Below, piece by piece: positions 1-9,284 of a DNA stretch of 64,000 nt. Origin of the DNA: Mucilaginibacter ginsenosidivorax (GTDB taxonomy: Bacteria > Bacteroidota > Bacteroidia > Sphingobacteriales > Sphingobacteriaceae); contig NZ_CP042437.1 of the NCBI RefSeq assembly GCF_007971525.1, positions 1,488,001 to 1,552,000 on the forward strand, in the 5' to 3' direction. How positions within the stretch are numbered: the stretch's first letter is position 1; the number at the start of each line of letters is the position of its first letter. Position numbers and translations under genes: made by a program. The notes below the pieces were generated by a model. The model worked only from the letters and a program-made list of their open reading frames with translations. It ran no database searches and was not told the DNA's origin.

Positions 1-780
1 AAAGTTATTCAGGTTGCCTAATACCAGCACAATTGGGTTTGCCTTGGGGTTTGCTTCAAAATAATTAATAATCTGATTAACCTTTAAAACATCCTTTTTA
101 CCAAGGGCGGTTTGCAGTTCAAATACGTTATACTCTTTACTTATACCAATGTTATCCTGCACCAGCTTCAGGGTAATTTCCTGCCCGGCGGCTATGTTAA
201 GCATTAGTTTCTCCAGTTCGTTAGCTATTTTAGATAGGTCGTTACCCAGGTATTCAGATAACATGGCCGATGCCTGCTGGTTTATTTTATAACCTTTATC
301 GCTTATAAAACTTTCTATCCAGGCCGGTATCTTATTATCATACAAAGGCGCCGACTCAAAAATAAGCCCATTTTTTTCTATCGCCTTGTAAGTTTTTTTG
401 CGCTTATCAAACTTGCCATACTTATAACAAAACACAAGTATGGTACTTGGCAGGGGCTTTTCCAGGTAACTCAATAAAGGGTCGATTCCTTTTTTGCTGT
501 CATCATCCTTACCCCATTTCATATCCTGGGCTTCCTTTACCATAACTACCTGGTAATCGGCCATCATGGGATAGCGTTTGGCCGCATTAAGCACAGCCAT
601 CATATCGGTATCCTTGCCGTATACCACGGTTTGGTTAAAGCCTTTCTCGGCCTCCGGCAGCAAATGGTGTTCAATGTAGTTGCTCACCACGTCAATAAAA
701 TAAGGCTCTTCGCCGTGCAACAGGTACAAGGGCTTGTATTTACGGTTCTTTATATCCTTTACTATATCGGCAGCTGTCAT
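1..780 (-). CDS. holA: DNA polymerase III delta subunit, 3' end cut by window
   Basis: Minus-strand frame starting MTAADIVKDIKNRKYKPLYL and still open at the window edge, about 260 residues. Recognisable HolA features are the N-terminal LYLLHGEEPYFID stretch, VVMVKEAQDMKWGKDD, a middle segment YLEKPLPSTILVFCYK, and the delta-specific helical stretch LSEYLGNDLSKIANELEKL. In the family this subunit opens the beta sliding clamp as part of the clamp loader. The C-terminal collar domain lies outside the window. It is divergent from the HsdR-N gene. A TAATTTTG box ends 10 nt before the ATG, and the flank holds a period-7 word array. Confidence 0.88.
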   Translation of the reverse strand, partial: MTAADIVKDIKNRKYKPLYLLHGEEPYFIDVVSNYIEHHLLPEAEKGFNQTVVYGKDTDMMAVLNAAKRYPMMADYQVVMVKEAQDMKWGKDDDSKKGIDPLLSYLEKPLPSTILVFCYKYGKFDKRKKTYKAIEKNGLIFESAPLYDNKIPAWIESFISDKGYKINQQASAMLSEYLGNDLSKIANELEKLMLNIAAGQEITLKLVQDNIGISKEYNVFELQTALGKKDVLKVNQIINYFEANPKANPIVLVLGNLNNF

Positions 781-784
781 TCTT

Positions 785-1027
785 TTAAGGCAAAATTAAA
801 AAGTCAAAATTCAAAAATGACTTTCTGGCTGAACATTCAAAATTAAAAAAATCAAAGCGGTAATGCCGCATAATGATGTAAATGTGGAAAGTAATATTTT
901 GAAAAGTGCCGGGTTTGTGACCCTATGCCACACTTCCTTTGTTGAATTTTTAATTAAGCAATAAAACAGGCCGATGTTTCAGATATTCCTTTTTACTTTT
1001 GACTTTTTAATTTTGAATTTTGAATTT
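785..1027. repeat. Period-7 word palindrome A (arms 791-844 and 989-1027)
   Basis: The left arm reads in exact 7-bp words CAAAATT, AAAAAGT, CAAAATT, CAAAAAT (791-818), then a partial second block. The right arm reads CTTTTTA, CTTTTGA, CTTTTTA, ATTTTGA, ATTTTGA (989-1023), the approximate reverse complement. About 140 bp of ordinary sequence separates the arms. It sits between the divergent holA and HsdR-N genes, and the latter's start codon lies inside the right arm. Confidence 0.75.
791..798 (-). promoter_or_regulatory. TAnnTTTG -7 box for holA
   Basis: TAATTTTG on the minus strand, 10 nt before the holA ATG, matches the Bacteroidota -7 consensus. It lies inside the period-7 word array, so chance is a real alternative here. 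Confidence 0.4.
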
Positions 1028-1478
1028 ACATCCCCTCAATCTCCCCCCCTATCCTTTTAAAATAAGCGACGATAACGGGCAGTTGAGCTTGTTTGACGAA
1101 ATCCGTAAAAAAAACATCGTGCTTACACCCGAAGAGTGGGTACGGCAGCACTTTGTACAATACCTTATCAGGCAAAAAGGATATCCACGGTCACTCATCC
1201 GGCTGGAGGGAGGGCTAAAGCTTAACGGATTGCAAAAACGTACCGATATAGTGGTATTTGACAGCAGCGGGCAACGGATTTTGATTGTAGAATGTAAAGC
1301 GCCATCTGTTAGCATCGATCAAAAAACTTTCGACCAGGTAGCCAGGTATAATATGGTGCACAAAGTATCGTTATTGGCGGTAAGTAATGGCCTGCAGCAC
1401 TATTATTGCACAATCAATCACGAACAAAAAAAGTATCAGTTTATTGAAGAACTGCCGGTTTACAGCAAGCCTGGTTAA
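1020..1478 (+). CDS. HsdR N-terminal-domain nuclease-like protein
   Basis: A 152-residue protein resembling the stand-alone 'type I restriction enzyme R protein N-terminal domain' family common in Bacteroidota. The PD-(D/E)xK core is visible: RTDIVVFD followed by ILIVECKAP, where the D and E-C-K are the expected metal-binding residues, with a K-rich LNGLQKRTD before it. There is no helicase or methylase partner nearby, so this is not a restriction system on its own. The start is uncertain: the only initiator in frame before NLHPLNLPPYPFKI is TTG at 1020 (or ATT at 1017), inside a word array. Its stop overlaps that of the convergent histidine kinase by 4 nt. Confidence 0.8.
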   Translation: MNLHPLNLPPYPFKISDDNGQLSLFDEIRKKNIVLTPEEWVRQHFVQYLIRQKGYPRSLIRLEGGLKLNGLQKRTDIVVFDSSGQRILIVECKAPSVSIDQKTFDQVARYNMVHKVSLLAVSNGLQHYYCTINHEQKKYQFIEELPVYSKPG

Positions 1479-3280
1479 GCCGCGCGTACCAGCATCTGCA
1501 TTTTTTCCAGCAACTCATCGGGCTTAAATGGTTTTGAAACATAATCATTCATACCTGCCTCAAAAATTTTCTCTTTAATATCCAGCAACGCCGAAGCCGT
1601 AAGGGCGATAATAGGGATAAGCGATTTTTTTGGATCGGCCATTTTCCTTATTTCCATGGTGGCATCAAGGCCATTCATTACCGGCATCTGCAAATCCATC
1701 AATATAATATCAAAGTTGCCGTATTGCATTAATTCAACCGCGCGTAAGCCATTTTCGGCAATGGTAGGCGTTATGTTCCATTTAGATAACAGCTTTTTCA
1801 TCAGCATAACATTCACGATGTTATCTTCGGCAATAAGCACGCGGATACCTGATATTACATCATCTTTTTCCTGCGCCTGTACCAACGGAGTTATCGCTTT
1901 TTCAATAGCCATTTCTGTTGATACCGGGAACTCCATATTAAATGAAAACTCCGAACCGGCGCCCGGCTTACTGGATATGTGCATATGCAGGCCCTGCAAA
2001 TCAAGTAATCGTTTCACAATGGCCAAACCCAGCCCTGTGCCACCGTACTGGCGGGTTGTTGTTAATGATTCCTGGGTAAACGGTTCAAAAATACTGGTAA
2101 GATTGTGCTCCTCGATACCAATACCGGTATCCTTTATCGAAAATTTAACCGTAACCCTATCATGCCGGTCCTCAAAACAGGTAACTTTAACCCATACATT
2201 GCCGGTTGCTGTAAATTTTATAGCATTGCTTACCAGGTTATAAATAATCTGGGTGATACGGGTTGGATCGCCAAAAATTATCTTATTGTTCAACGTGCTA
2301 TCCACATCCAGCTTAAATAACAGTCCTTTTTCTTCGGCCTTAATTATTTGTGCGCCGCAAATATTATTCATCAGCTCAACCAGGTTAAACCTGATGTTTT
2401 CAAAAACAACCTTGCCCGATTCTATCTTATTGAAATCAAGCACATCATTTACCACAGCTAAAAGATTATTGGCCGAAAATTTCAGGATCTCCAGGTTTTC
2501 TTTTTGATCGGCCCTCGGGTTGCCCATCATGAGCAGGTTGCTCATGCCAATTACCGCGTTTAACGGCGTACGGATCTCGTGCGACATGGTTGATAAAAAC
2601 TCCGATTTGGCCTGGGTTGATTTTTCGGCTTTGTTTATTGCTTTTTCAAGCTGGGCGTTTAGTGCAACCTGGTGTTCGCCACTTTCTTTCAGCTGTTTTA
2701 TGTTTTTTAAAAACGCAGTATAAAAATGGCTGTGAATAAATATCAACAGGATAAAGTTGGCAAAAAGGGTAATAATAATAGTTGATTGATCTATCCTGTC
2801 TGGCTTAATACCGATAACGTACCCCTTTGTAAATTCAATAATCATGAAAATTAATACGGGCACCGTGTTCAATAAAGAATATACCAGCCCCCCTGTTTGC
2901 CCAAGCATATAGTAGCTAAACACGATAACCAATATAATTACCTGAACGGTAATTATATTTACCGATTGTAAAGTGATATAAACTATGCTGGTGTTAACAA
3001 TAGTGCCCGCACTAAGCAGTAAATGAGATATTAAACGCCACTGAGGCCGGTATGTTAAAAATTTAAACAGCGCGGCAACACAAACCATTAATACGCCGGC
3101 TGTATAAGCCAGCATAGTTTGCCCCTGGAAATAAACACTCATAAAAACGGCCCCTAAGGCGATAAACACCAAAGGAAACCCAAAATAAAGCAGCCTGATA
3201 CGCGCCTGATCAAGAAACGACTGCTCCTTTGATAAAATGCTGAAAATTGAAAAGTTGAAAAAGCTTACTCCTTTACTCAT
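1475..3280 (-). CDS. Hybrid sensor histidine kinase with receiver domain
   Basis: About 601 residues from ATG at 3280 (MSKGVSFFNFS); the upstream extension in frame is unlikely to be used. The N-terminal ~190 residues form about six hydrophobic segments with no periplasmic sensor domain. Then comes a short coiled linker, a HisKA domain with STMSHEIRTPLNAVIG (phospho-acceptor His about residue 234), and a HATPase_c domain with N, G1 and G2 boxes (NLVSNAIKF, DTGIGIEE, GGTGLGLAI). A C-terminal receiver domain has the phospho-acceptor Asp in ILMDLQMPVMNG (about residue 529). The ligand is unknown. No response regulator or target operon lies alongside, so output probably goes through an HPt or another regulator elsewhere. 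Confidence 0.9.
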   Translation of the reverse strand: MSKGVSFFNFSIFSILSKEQSFLDQARIRLLYFGFPLVFIALGAVFMSVYFQGQTMLAYTAGVLMVCVAALFKFLTYRPQWRLISHLLLSAGTIVNTSIVYITLQSVNIITVQVIILVIVFSYYMLGQTGGLVYSLLNTVPVLIFMIIEFTKGYVIGIKPDRIDQSTIIITLFANFILLIFIHSHFYTAFLKNIKQLKESGEHQVALNAQLEKAINKAEKSTQAKSEFLSTMSHEIRTPLNAVIGMSNLLMMGNPRADQKENLEILKFSANNLLAVVNDVLDFNKIESGKVVFENIRFNLVELMNNICGAQIIKAEEKGLLFKLDVDSTLNNKIIFGDPTRITQIIYNLVSNAIKFTATGNVWVKVTCFEDRHDRVTVKFSIKDTGIGIEEHNLTSIFEPFTQESLTTTRQYGGTGLGLAIVKRLLDLQGLHMHISSKPGAGSEFSFNMEFPVSTEMAIEKAITPLVQAQEKDDVISGIRVLIAEDNIVNVMLMKKLLSKWNITPTIAENGLRAVELMQYGNFDIILMDLQMPVMNGLDATMEIRKMADPKKSLIPIIALTASALLDIKEKIFEAGMNDYVSKPFKPDELLEKMQMLVRAA

Positions 3281-3376
3281 GATTAAAGCACATTGCTTAT
3301 ACCAAACGTTATAGCCAGTCAATTAAGATTGAAAGCCTATTTTAGTTTTGCATTTCGCAGCCTCTCATTCATGCAA

Positions 3377-6043
3377 TTAGCAAGCCAAATCAATTATATT
3401 TTGTTCGATGATGGCTAATTTTGCTTCGGCATCGGCTTTTTTGCGTTGCTCAATTTCAATAATTTCGGGCTTGGCATTGGCCATAAAACGTTCGTTGCCC
3501 AACTTGGCGTTAACAGATTTTAAGAAGCCCAAAAGATAATCTTTCTCTTTGGCAAGCCTTGCGCACTCGGCAACCGGATCAAGATTTTGACTTAGCGGAA
3601 TAAAAAACTCATCGGTTGAAGCAATAAAATTAACTGCACCTGAAACTTTATCGGCAACCATAGCAAACCGGCTTATATTACCCAATTTAGCTATTATAGC
3701 CTCATACTGATTATAATTTATCCCGGAGTTTGATTTATACGAAAGCTCAAGCGCCTCTTTAGGCGAAATTTCATTTTTATTACGAATGTACCTGATTTGC
3801 GTAAGAACCGTTTTTATAATCTCCACTTCCCCAAGCAACTGTGCATTTATTTCCCCAATATTTGGCAATTGAGCAACAATGCAACAGTCCATTTCGGCGC
3901 GTTCTCCAAATATTTCGTCATGCCATAATTCTTCGGTGAGGAATGGCATAAAGGGGTGCAGCACTTTCAATATATTTTCAAAATACTGAACAGTAGCGGC
4001 ATAGGTAATTTTATCAATAGGCTGCTGATAGGCGGGTTTAATCATCTCCAGGTACCAGGCGCAGAAATCGTCCCAAACCAGTTTGTAGGTAGCCATCAGC
4101 GCTTCTGATAAACGGTATTGGCCAAAGTTATCTTCAATCTCGCCCAGGGCCTGGTTAAAACGGCTGCCAAACCATTCAATGGCTATCTCATTAGGGTTTT
4201 CAAGGCTGTCATCAACCTCCCAGCCTTTAATCAGCTTAAAGGCATTCCATATTTTGTTGGCAAAATTACGGCCCTGTTCGCAGTAGCTTACATCAAACAT
4301 TAAATCGTTACCGGCAGGCGAACAAAGCAGCATACCCACACGTACGCCATCAGCGCCATATTGCTCGATCAGATCAAGCGGATCGGGTGAGTTACCCAAT
4401 GATTTGGACATTTTGCGCCCCAGCTTATCCCGTACTATACCGGTAAGGTAAACGTTTTTAAATGGCAACTCTCCCCTGAATTCGTGTCCGGCCATAATCA
4501 TCCTGGCTACCCAAAAAAACAGGATCTCGGGTGCGGTTACCAGGTCATTAGTTGGGTAGTAATAATTAATATCGGCATTGTTTGGATCTTTAAAACCGTC
4601 AAAAACAGATATTGGCCACAACCATGATGAAAACCAGGTGTCAACAACATCGGGATCCTGCCGTAAGTCGTCGGTAGTGAGTTGTGGGTTTTGAGTTTTG
4701 AGTTTTGCTTCGGTTAACGCTTCGTCAACATTTTTGGCGATAACAAATTCACCGTTTGGAAGGTACCACGCCGGGATTTGCTGCCCCCACCATAACTGGC
4801 GGCTGATATTCCAGTCCCTCACATTTTCCATCCAATGACGGTACGTGTTAATGAATTTCTCGGGAATAAGTTTTATTTCGCCATTCAATACATAATCCAA
4901 CGCCGGTTTAGCCATCTCGCCCATTTTGCAAAACCATTGCATCGATAATTTTGGCTCAATAACAGCATCAGTACGCTCACTAAAACCAATTTGCGATTTA
5001 TAGTCCTCCACCTTAGCTAAAGCGCCTGCTTCCTCCAATAAAACGGCAATTTTTTTACGGGCGATAAAACGATCTTCACCTACCAGTATCTGCGCTTTTT
5101 CGTTTAGCTTGCCATCATCGTCCAGTATGTCAATAACGGGCAGATTATGTTTTATACCCAGCTCATAATCATTCAAATCATGTGCCGGGGTAACCTTTAA
5201 ACAGCCGGTACCAAAATCCATGGTAACGTACTCATCCAGTATTACCGGAATAATCCTTTGAATCAAAGGTATATAAACACTTTTCCCGTGGAGATAAGTG
5301 TATCTCTCATCATTTGGATTAATACAAATAGCAGCATCGGCCATTATAGTTTCCGGACGAGTCGTAGCAATAGTCAAATAGTTAGTAGGAGTTGCAACGT
5401 GATGCGCAGTCTTGCTAACCAATTCCGAAACTACTTCATACTTAATATAATATAGTTTTTGATTTACTTCTTTCCTGATAACTTCCTCATCGCTTACAGC
5501 CGTTTTCCCTTGCGGGTCCCAGTTTACCATGCGTACGCCACGATATATCAGGCCTTTTTTGTACAGGTGGATAAAGGTATCAATTACCGCTTCAGACATT
5601 TCGGGGTCCATGGTAAATTTGGTACGGTCCCAATCGCATGACGCGCCTAATTTTTTAAGCTGATCGAGAATGATGCCGCCATATTTTTCTTTCCACTCCC
5701 AGGCGTAAGTTAAAAACTCGGGGCGGGTAAGGTCGGTTTTGCTGATGCCGCGCTCTTTAAGCATGGCCACTACTTTGGCCTCGGTAGCAATACTGGCATG
5801 ATCGGTACCCGGTACCCAACAGGCATTTTTGCCCTTCATGCGGGCGCGGCGTACCAATACATCCTGTATGGTATTGTTTAACATATGCCCCATATGCAAA
5901 ACCCCGGTAACATTTGGCGGCGGAATTACTATTGTGTAAGGTTCACGCTCATCGGGCACCGATTTAAAAAAATCGTGCTTTAACCAGTAACTGTACCATT
6001 TATCTTCGGTTTCTTTAGGCAAATATGTTTTAGCAATACTCAT
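3377..6043 (-). CDS. valS: Valine--tRNA ligase
   Basis: 888 residues from ATG at 6043 (MSIAKTYLPKETEDKWYSYW). A class I synthetase that charges tRNA-Val in the cytoplasm. The HIGH-type motif is PPNVTGVLHMGHML near residue 45. The KMSKS loop is in GRKMSKSLGNSPDP. The inserted CP1 editing domain includes TTRPETIMAD, and a C-terminal coiled-coil arm follows (LAKEKDYLLGFLKSVNAKL, then EIEQRKKADAEAKLAIIEQ). The length is normal for the bacterial enzyme. A TACTTTTG box ends 6 nt before the ATG, suggesting a very short or absent 5' UTR. It may run into the downstream histidine kinase after 96 bp. Confidence 0.97.
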   Translation of the reverse strand: MSIAKTYLPKETEDKWYSYWLKHDFFKSVPDEREPYTIVIPPPNVTGVLHMGHMLNNTIQDVLVRRARMKGKNACWVPGTDHASIATEAKVVAMLKERGISKTDLTRPEFLTYAWEWKEKYGGIILDQLKKLGASCDWDRTKFTMDPEMSEAVIDTFIHLYKKGLIYRGVRMVNWDPQGKTAVSDEEVIRKEVNQKLYYIKYEVVSELVSKTAHHVATPTNYLTIATTRPETIMADAAICINPNDERYTYLHGKSVYIPLIQRIIPVILDEYVTMDFGTGCLKVTPAHDLNDYELGIKHNLPVIDILDDDGKLNEKAQILVGEDRFIARKKIAVLLEEAGALAKVEDYKSQIGFSERTDAVIEPKLSMQWFCKMGEMAKPALDYVLNGEIKLIPEKFINTYRHWMENVRDWNISRQLWWGQQIPAWYLPNGEFVIAKNVDEALTEAKLKTQNPQLTTDDLRQDPDVVDTWFSSWLWPISVFDGFKDPNNADINYYYPTNDLVTAPEILFFWVARMIMAGHEFRGELPFKNVYLTGIVRDKLGRKMSKSLGNSPDPLDLIEQYGADGVRVGMLLCSPAGNDLMFDVSYCEQGRNFANKIWNAFKLIKGWEVDDSLENPNEIAIEWFGSRFNQALGEIEDNFGQYRLSEALMATYKLVWDDFCAWYLEMIKPAYQQPIDKITYAATVQYFENILKVLHPFMPFLTEELWHDEIFGERAEMDCCIVAQLPNIGEINAQLLGEVEIIKTVLTQIRYIRNKNEISPKEALELSYKSNSGINYNQYEAIIAKLGNISRFAMVADKVSGAVNFIASTDEFFIPLSQNLDPVAECARLAKEKDYLLGFLKSVNAKLGNERFMANAKPEIIEIEQRKKADAEAKLAIIEQNIIDLAC

Positions 6044-6049
6044 AACGCG

Positions 6050-6057
6050 CAAAAGTA
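6050..6057 (-). promoter_or_regulatory. TAnnTTTG -7 box for valS
   Basis: TACTTTTG on the minus strand, 6 nt before the valS ATG. I see no convincing -33 TTG at the usual spacing. Confidence 0.55.
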
Positions 6058-6173
6058 CGATTGTTAGCGGTTCATAGCAAATAGGTTTTTACGGTTCCGG
6101 GAGCGAGGTTGGTGGTTTGGGGCTGCGGTTTGAGGGCCAGGCTATAGAAACAAAGTTTAGATAACCGATGCGT

Positions 6174-6294
6174 GTAACCGGCAACAGATTCAAGGTATAA
6201 TTTGTCAACATTTTAACCGGCCACAGGCAACCCGTAACCGGCAACAGATTCAAGGTATAATTTGTCAACATTTTAACCGGCCACAGGCAACCCG
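6174..6294. repeat. Perfect 60-bp tandem duplication
   Basis: Two identical 60-bp units (6174-6233 and 6234-6293) lie end to end, each starting GTAACCGGCAACAG and ending CCACAGGCAACCC. The start of a third unit (GCAACAGA) appears at 6301. Inside each unit TAACCGG(C) recurs. The site is in the 480-bp divergent region between valS and the M13 peptidase. The rest of that region, 6302-6523, is AT-rich and holds only a 28-codon ATG frame at 6369-6455 of doubtful status. Confidence 0.95.
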
Positions 6295-6523
6295 AAAGTG
6301 GCAACAGAAAACACTTCACAATATTTTTACAATTAAAAAGTTATTATACTACTCAAACATTATTAGTCATGAAATCACTGCATATACACCGTTTTTGGCT
6401 CGATGTTTTAAAAAGGTCAAAACTGGGTTTTGTTATAAACTGGTTTAACCGTTAAGCGGTTCCGCGCTGTTGTTTTGAACTTTTTTGCTGTATTTTACTA
6501 CCTTTAATTTTCAAATAATAACT

Positions 6524-8593
6524 ATGAAATTAAAGTTCTGGTGTTTTATGTTCATGGTAGCCTTTTTACCATACGTAAACGCCCAGGTAACCGGTAAACA
6601 AAAAACGCCAAAATATAAACCAAAAACTACCGCACCTCCAAAAGTTATCAACCCGGCCGATATGGATACCGCTGTTAAGCCCGGCGATGATTTTTTTGAA
6701 TACGGCAACGGCAACTGGGTAAAAAATAACGTTATACCTACCAAAACAGAACGCTGGGGTAGCTTTGCCATCCTTCGGCAGCAAAACACCCAAAAACTTT
6801 TAAAATTATTAGATGAGGCAAGCCGCCAATCGGTAACCGCACCTGAAGGCAGCCTAATACAACGCGTTGGCGACCTGTATGCCAGCGGCATGGATACCGC
6901 CACCATTGAAAAACTGGGTTATTCGCCCATTATACCCGACCTGGAGCGCATTGACAAAGTCAAAAGTTTTGATGATCTTATCAACGAGTTTGTTTTTGAA
7001 CGCATTAACGGCACCGCCCAGCTGTTCAGATTAGGGATTGACCAGGACGATAAAAACACTTCAAAATGTATTGTGAGCCTTGGCCAGGGGGGCACTTCGT
7101 TACCCGACAGGGACTATTACTTAAAAAACGACGCCCGGTCAAAAAAAGTACAGGGTGCATTTAAAACGCTGATTACAACCTTATTTACGCTAACCGGCAG
7201 CAGCCCGGACGAAGCCGGCAGAAATGCGACAACAGTTTATAACCTGGAAAGCATGTTGGCAAAAGCCCAGCTTAGCCGTGAAGCCAGGCGCGACCCGCAT
7301 GTTATTTACAATAAATTCCTTGTAGCCGATTTTAACAAAGTTACACCGCATTTAAACTGGACTAAACTTTTGCGCAGTTTAAATATCCCCCAACAGGATA
7401 GCATCCTGGTAGGGCAGCCTTCATTTTTTAAAGCTGCCGATTCTTTATTGGCGGCGGAGCCGGTTGAAAGCTGGAAAACTTTATTAAAATGGAATATCAT
7501 CAGGGGGACTGCGGCACAACTGAGCTCGCCTTTTGTAAAAGCTACTTTTGCTTATAACAGCGTATTAACCGGCGAAACAGAACTACCGCCACGCAGCGAG
7601 CGTGTGAGCAAATTTGTTGACAGTGGCCTGGGCGAACTGTTAGGGCAATTGTATGTAGAAAAATATTTTACGCCCCAGGCTAAAAAGCGCATGGCAGAAC
7701 TTGTAAGCAACCTAAAAACGGCGCTCGGCGATCGTATTAAGCGACTGGACTGGATGAGCCCCGAAACCAGGGAATACGCGTTAAAAAAACTGAATGCCCT
7801 TACTGTAAAAATAGGCTACCCTGATAAATGGGAAACCTATGATGGCTTAATGATTAAACGCGGCAGCTACGTAAGCAACATACGTAATATGTCGGTATGG
7901 CGTTACCGTTTTGAGATAAGCCGCCTGGGCAAGCCCGCTGATAAAAGCCGCTGGGGAATAACGCCGCAAACCGCAAACGCCTATTACTCCGAAATCAACA
8001 ACGAAATTGTTTTCCCCGCAGGCATATTGCAGTTCCCTTTTTTTGATTTAAAGGCCGATGACGCTGTAAACTATGGCGGCATAGGCTGCATAATAGGCCA
8101 CGAAATTACACATGGCTTTGACGATAAGGGCCGCCAGTACGATGGTCATGGCAACCTGCGCGATTGGTGGACAAAAACCGACGCCGACAAATTTAAAGCA
8201 CGTGCCAACCGGTTGGTTGTACAATACAACAACCTTACCGTATTGGACAGCCTGCATATAAACGGCAAATTAACTCTTGGCGAAAATATTGCCGATTTGG
8301 GTGGCTTAAGCATTGCATATGAAGCCTTCATGAAAACCAAACAACACCGGTTGGCCAAAATGATAGACGGGTTTACGCCCGACCAGCGCTTCTTCCTGTC
8401 ATGGGCGCGGGTATGGCGCAGTTTGCAACGCCCCGAGGCTACAGCCCAGCGCATTCTTACGGATACGCATTCGCCCGATCAATGGCGGGTTAATGCCGCT
8501 TTAACCAACATAGATGCATGGTACAAGGCATTTAACGTTAAACCCGGCGATAAACTATACAAAAAGCCGGAGGATAGGACGGCTATCTGGTAA
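6524..8593 (+). CDS. M13 (neprilysin/PepO) family metallopeptidase
   Basis: 689 residues from ATG at 6524 (MKLKFWCFMFMVAFLPYVNA), chosen because it opens a standard signal peptide cleaved after VNA-Q. The earlier in-frame TTG at 6485 would add a non-signal extension. Zinc motif HExxH is in GCIIGHEITHGFDDKGRQ and the third ligand in GENIADLGGL, both diagnostic of M13. The N-terminal Peptidase_M13_N lobe spans about residues 40-430, and the substrate-binding NAYYSEINNEIVFPAG precedes the zinc site. It ends with a family-typical DQWRVNAALTNIDAWYKAF segment. It probably acts on peptides in the periplasm or at the outer membrane. A possible -7 box (TACCTTTA) lies at 6499-6506. Confidence 0.95.
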   Translation: MKLKFWCFMFMVAFLPYVNAQVTGKQKTPKYKPKTTAPPKVINPADMDTAVKPGDDFFEYGNGNWVKNNVIPTKTERWGSFAILRQQNTQKLLKLLDEASRQSVTAPEGSLIQRVGDLYASGMDTATIEKLGYSPIIPDLERIDKVKSFDDLINEFVFERINGTAQLFRLGIDQDDKNTSKCIVSLGQGGTSLPDRDYYLKNDARSKKVQGAFKTLITTLFTLTGSSPDEAGRNATTVYNLESMLAKAQLSREARRDPHVIYNKFLVADFNKVTPHLNWTKLLRSLNIPQQDSILVGQPSFFKAADSLLAAEPVESWKTLLKWNIIRGTAAQLSSPFVKATFAYNSVLTGETELPPRSERVSKFVDSGLGELLGQLYVEKYFTPQAKKRMAELVSNLKTALGDRIKRLDWMSPETREYALKKLNALTVKIGYPDKWETYDGLMIKRGSYVSNIRNMSVWRYRFEISRLGKPADKSRWGITPQTANAYYSEINNEIVFPAGILQFPFFDLKADDAVNYGGIGCIIGHEITHGFDDKGRQYDGHGNLRDWWTKTDADKFKARANRLVVQYNNLTVLDSLHINGKLTLGENIADLGGLSIAYEAFMKTKQHRLAKMIDGFTPDQRFFLSWARVWRSLQRPEATAQRILTDTHSPDQWRVNAALTNIDAWYKAFNVKPGDKLYKKPEDRTAIW

Positions 8594-8752
8594 CCGTTGT
8601 AGTAGCAAATATCAAGTAGTAATAAGATATAGCAGCCGTTGAGAACACCTCCTTAACAAATATTTTTTGGCGCTTTACAGGCTAAATCATAAACTATTTT
8701 ATACCTTAATCGCTTAATAAATAACCTCTCACCTTAAAACCTGATTACATAT

Positions 8753-9076
8753 ATGGGACTCGGCGCACCTGAAATCATTTTAATTATTATTGCCTTTGGC
8801 GGCATGTGGTTTATTCCGGCTATCTGGGGATACAACGCAGGTTCGAAAAGAACCATCGGCCCGGTTGGCGGGCTTTTATTAGGCCTGTTTTTAAGCATAT
8901 TGGGTGTACTTATAGTTTATTGCACCCGGCGGATAGATGAAAAACCATTTTACGGCTTCTCCAGTCAATCGCCTGCCGATGAATTGCAAAAGTTTAAGCA
9001 ATTGTTAGATAGCGGCGCAATAACAGAAAACGAATATAACGTTCAAAAGGGCAGAATTTTAAATTCAAAACAATAA
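8753..9076 (+). CDS. Small membrane protein with SHOCT domain
   Basis: 107 residues. Two hydrophobic segments (IILIIIAFGGMWFIPAIWGY and VGGLLLGLFLSILGVLIVYC) are followed by a short charged linker and a C-terminal SHOCT motif, DELQKFKQLLDSGAITENEY, which in many families closes short membrane proteins and is thought to mediate oligomerisation. The specific function is unknown. It stands alone, 159 bp after the M13 peptidase, and ends before a perfect hairpin at 9187. Confidence 0.75.
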   Translation: MGLGAPEIILIIIAFGGMWFIPAIWGYNAGSKRTIGPVGGLLLGLFLSILGVLIVYCTRRIDEKPFYGFSSQSPADELQKFKQLLDSGAITENEYNVQKGRILNSKQ

Positions 9077-9186
9077 ACTTTCGGCAATTCCGGGCAGCAG
9101 GGCATGCCTCCGCGTTCGTTGTTCGATAAATCTGTAGCGTCTTTTTCAACCTATCCTTCATGCGCAATACTATTGCCTGTTAATAT

Positions 9187-9218
9187 GCAAATTGCCGGCA
9201 ATATAACCGGCAATTTGC
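9187..9218. terminator. Perfect 12-bp hairpin between convergent genes
   Basis: GCAAATTGCCGG (9187-9198), an 8-nt loop, then CCGGCAATTTGC (9207-9218). It lies between the convergent SHOCT gene and the first UDG-like gene. It has no clear T-run, so it could be a bidirectional terminator or a dispersed hairpin. Nothing else convincing is seen between 9077 and 9284. Confidence 0.5.
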
Positions 9219-9284
9219 CCAAGAAAACACCATACCGCCGTTGCTCAAAAAACGATATCAGGGCAACCTGCCGGATGACGGGTG

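Noticed and set aside
1020..1478. Type I restriction-modification system
   Set aside because: Only the small HsdR N-terminal-like nuclease domain is present; no helicase motor, methylase or specificity subunit.
6174..6294. CRISPR-like array
   Set aside because: Two abutting identical 60-bp units without spacers; a tandem duplication, and no cas genes nearby.
6089..6319. 76-codon minus-strand ORF across the 60-bp duplication
   Set aside because: Its repeated peptide only mirrors the tandem DNA repeat (60 bp is a multiple of 3); no protein-like features.
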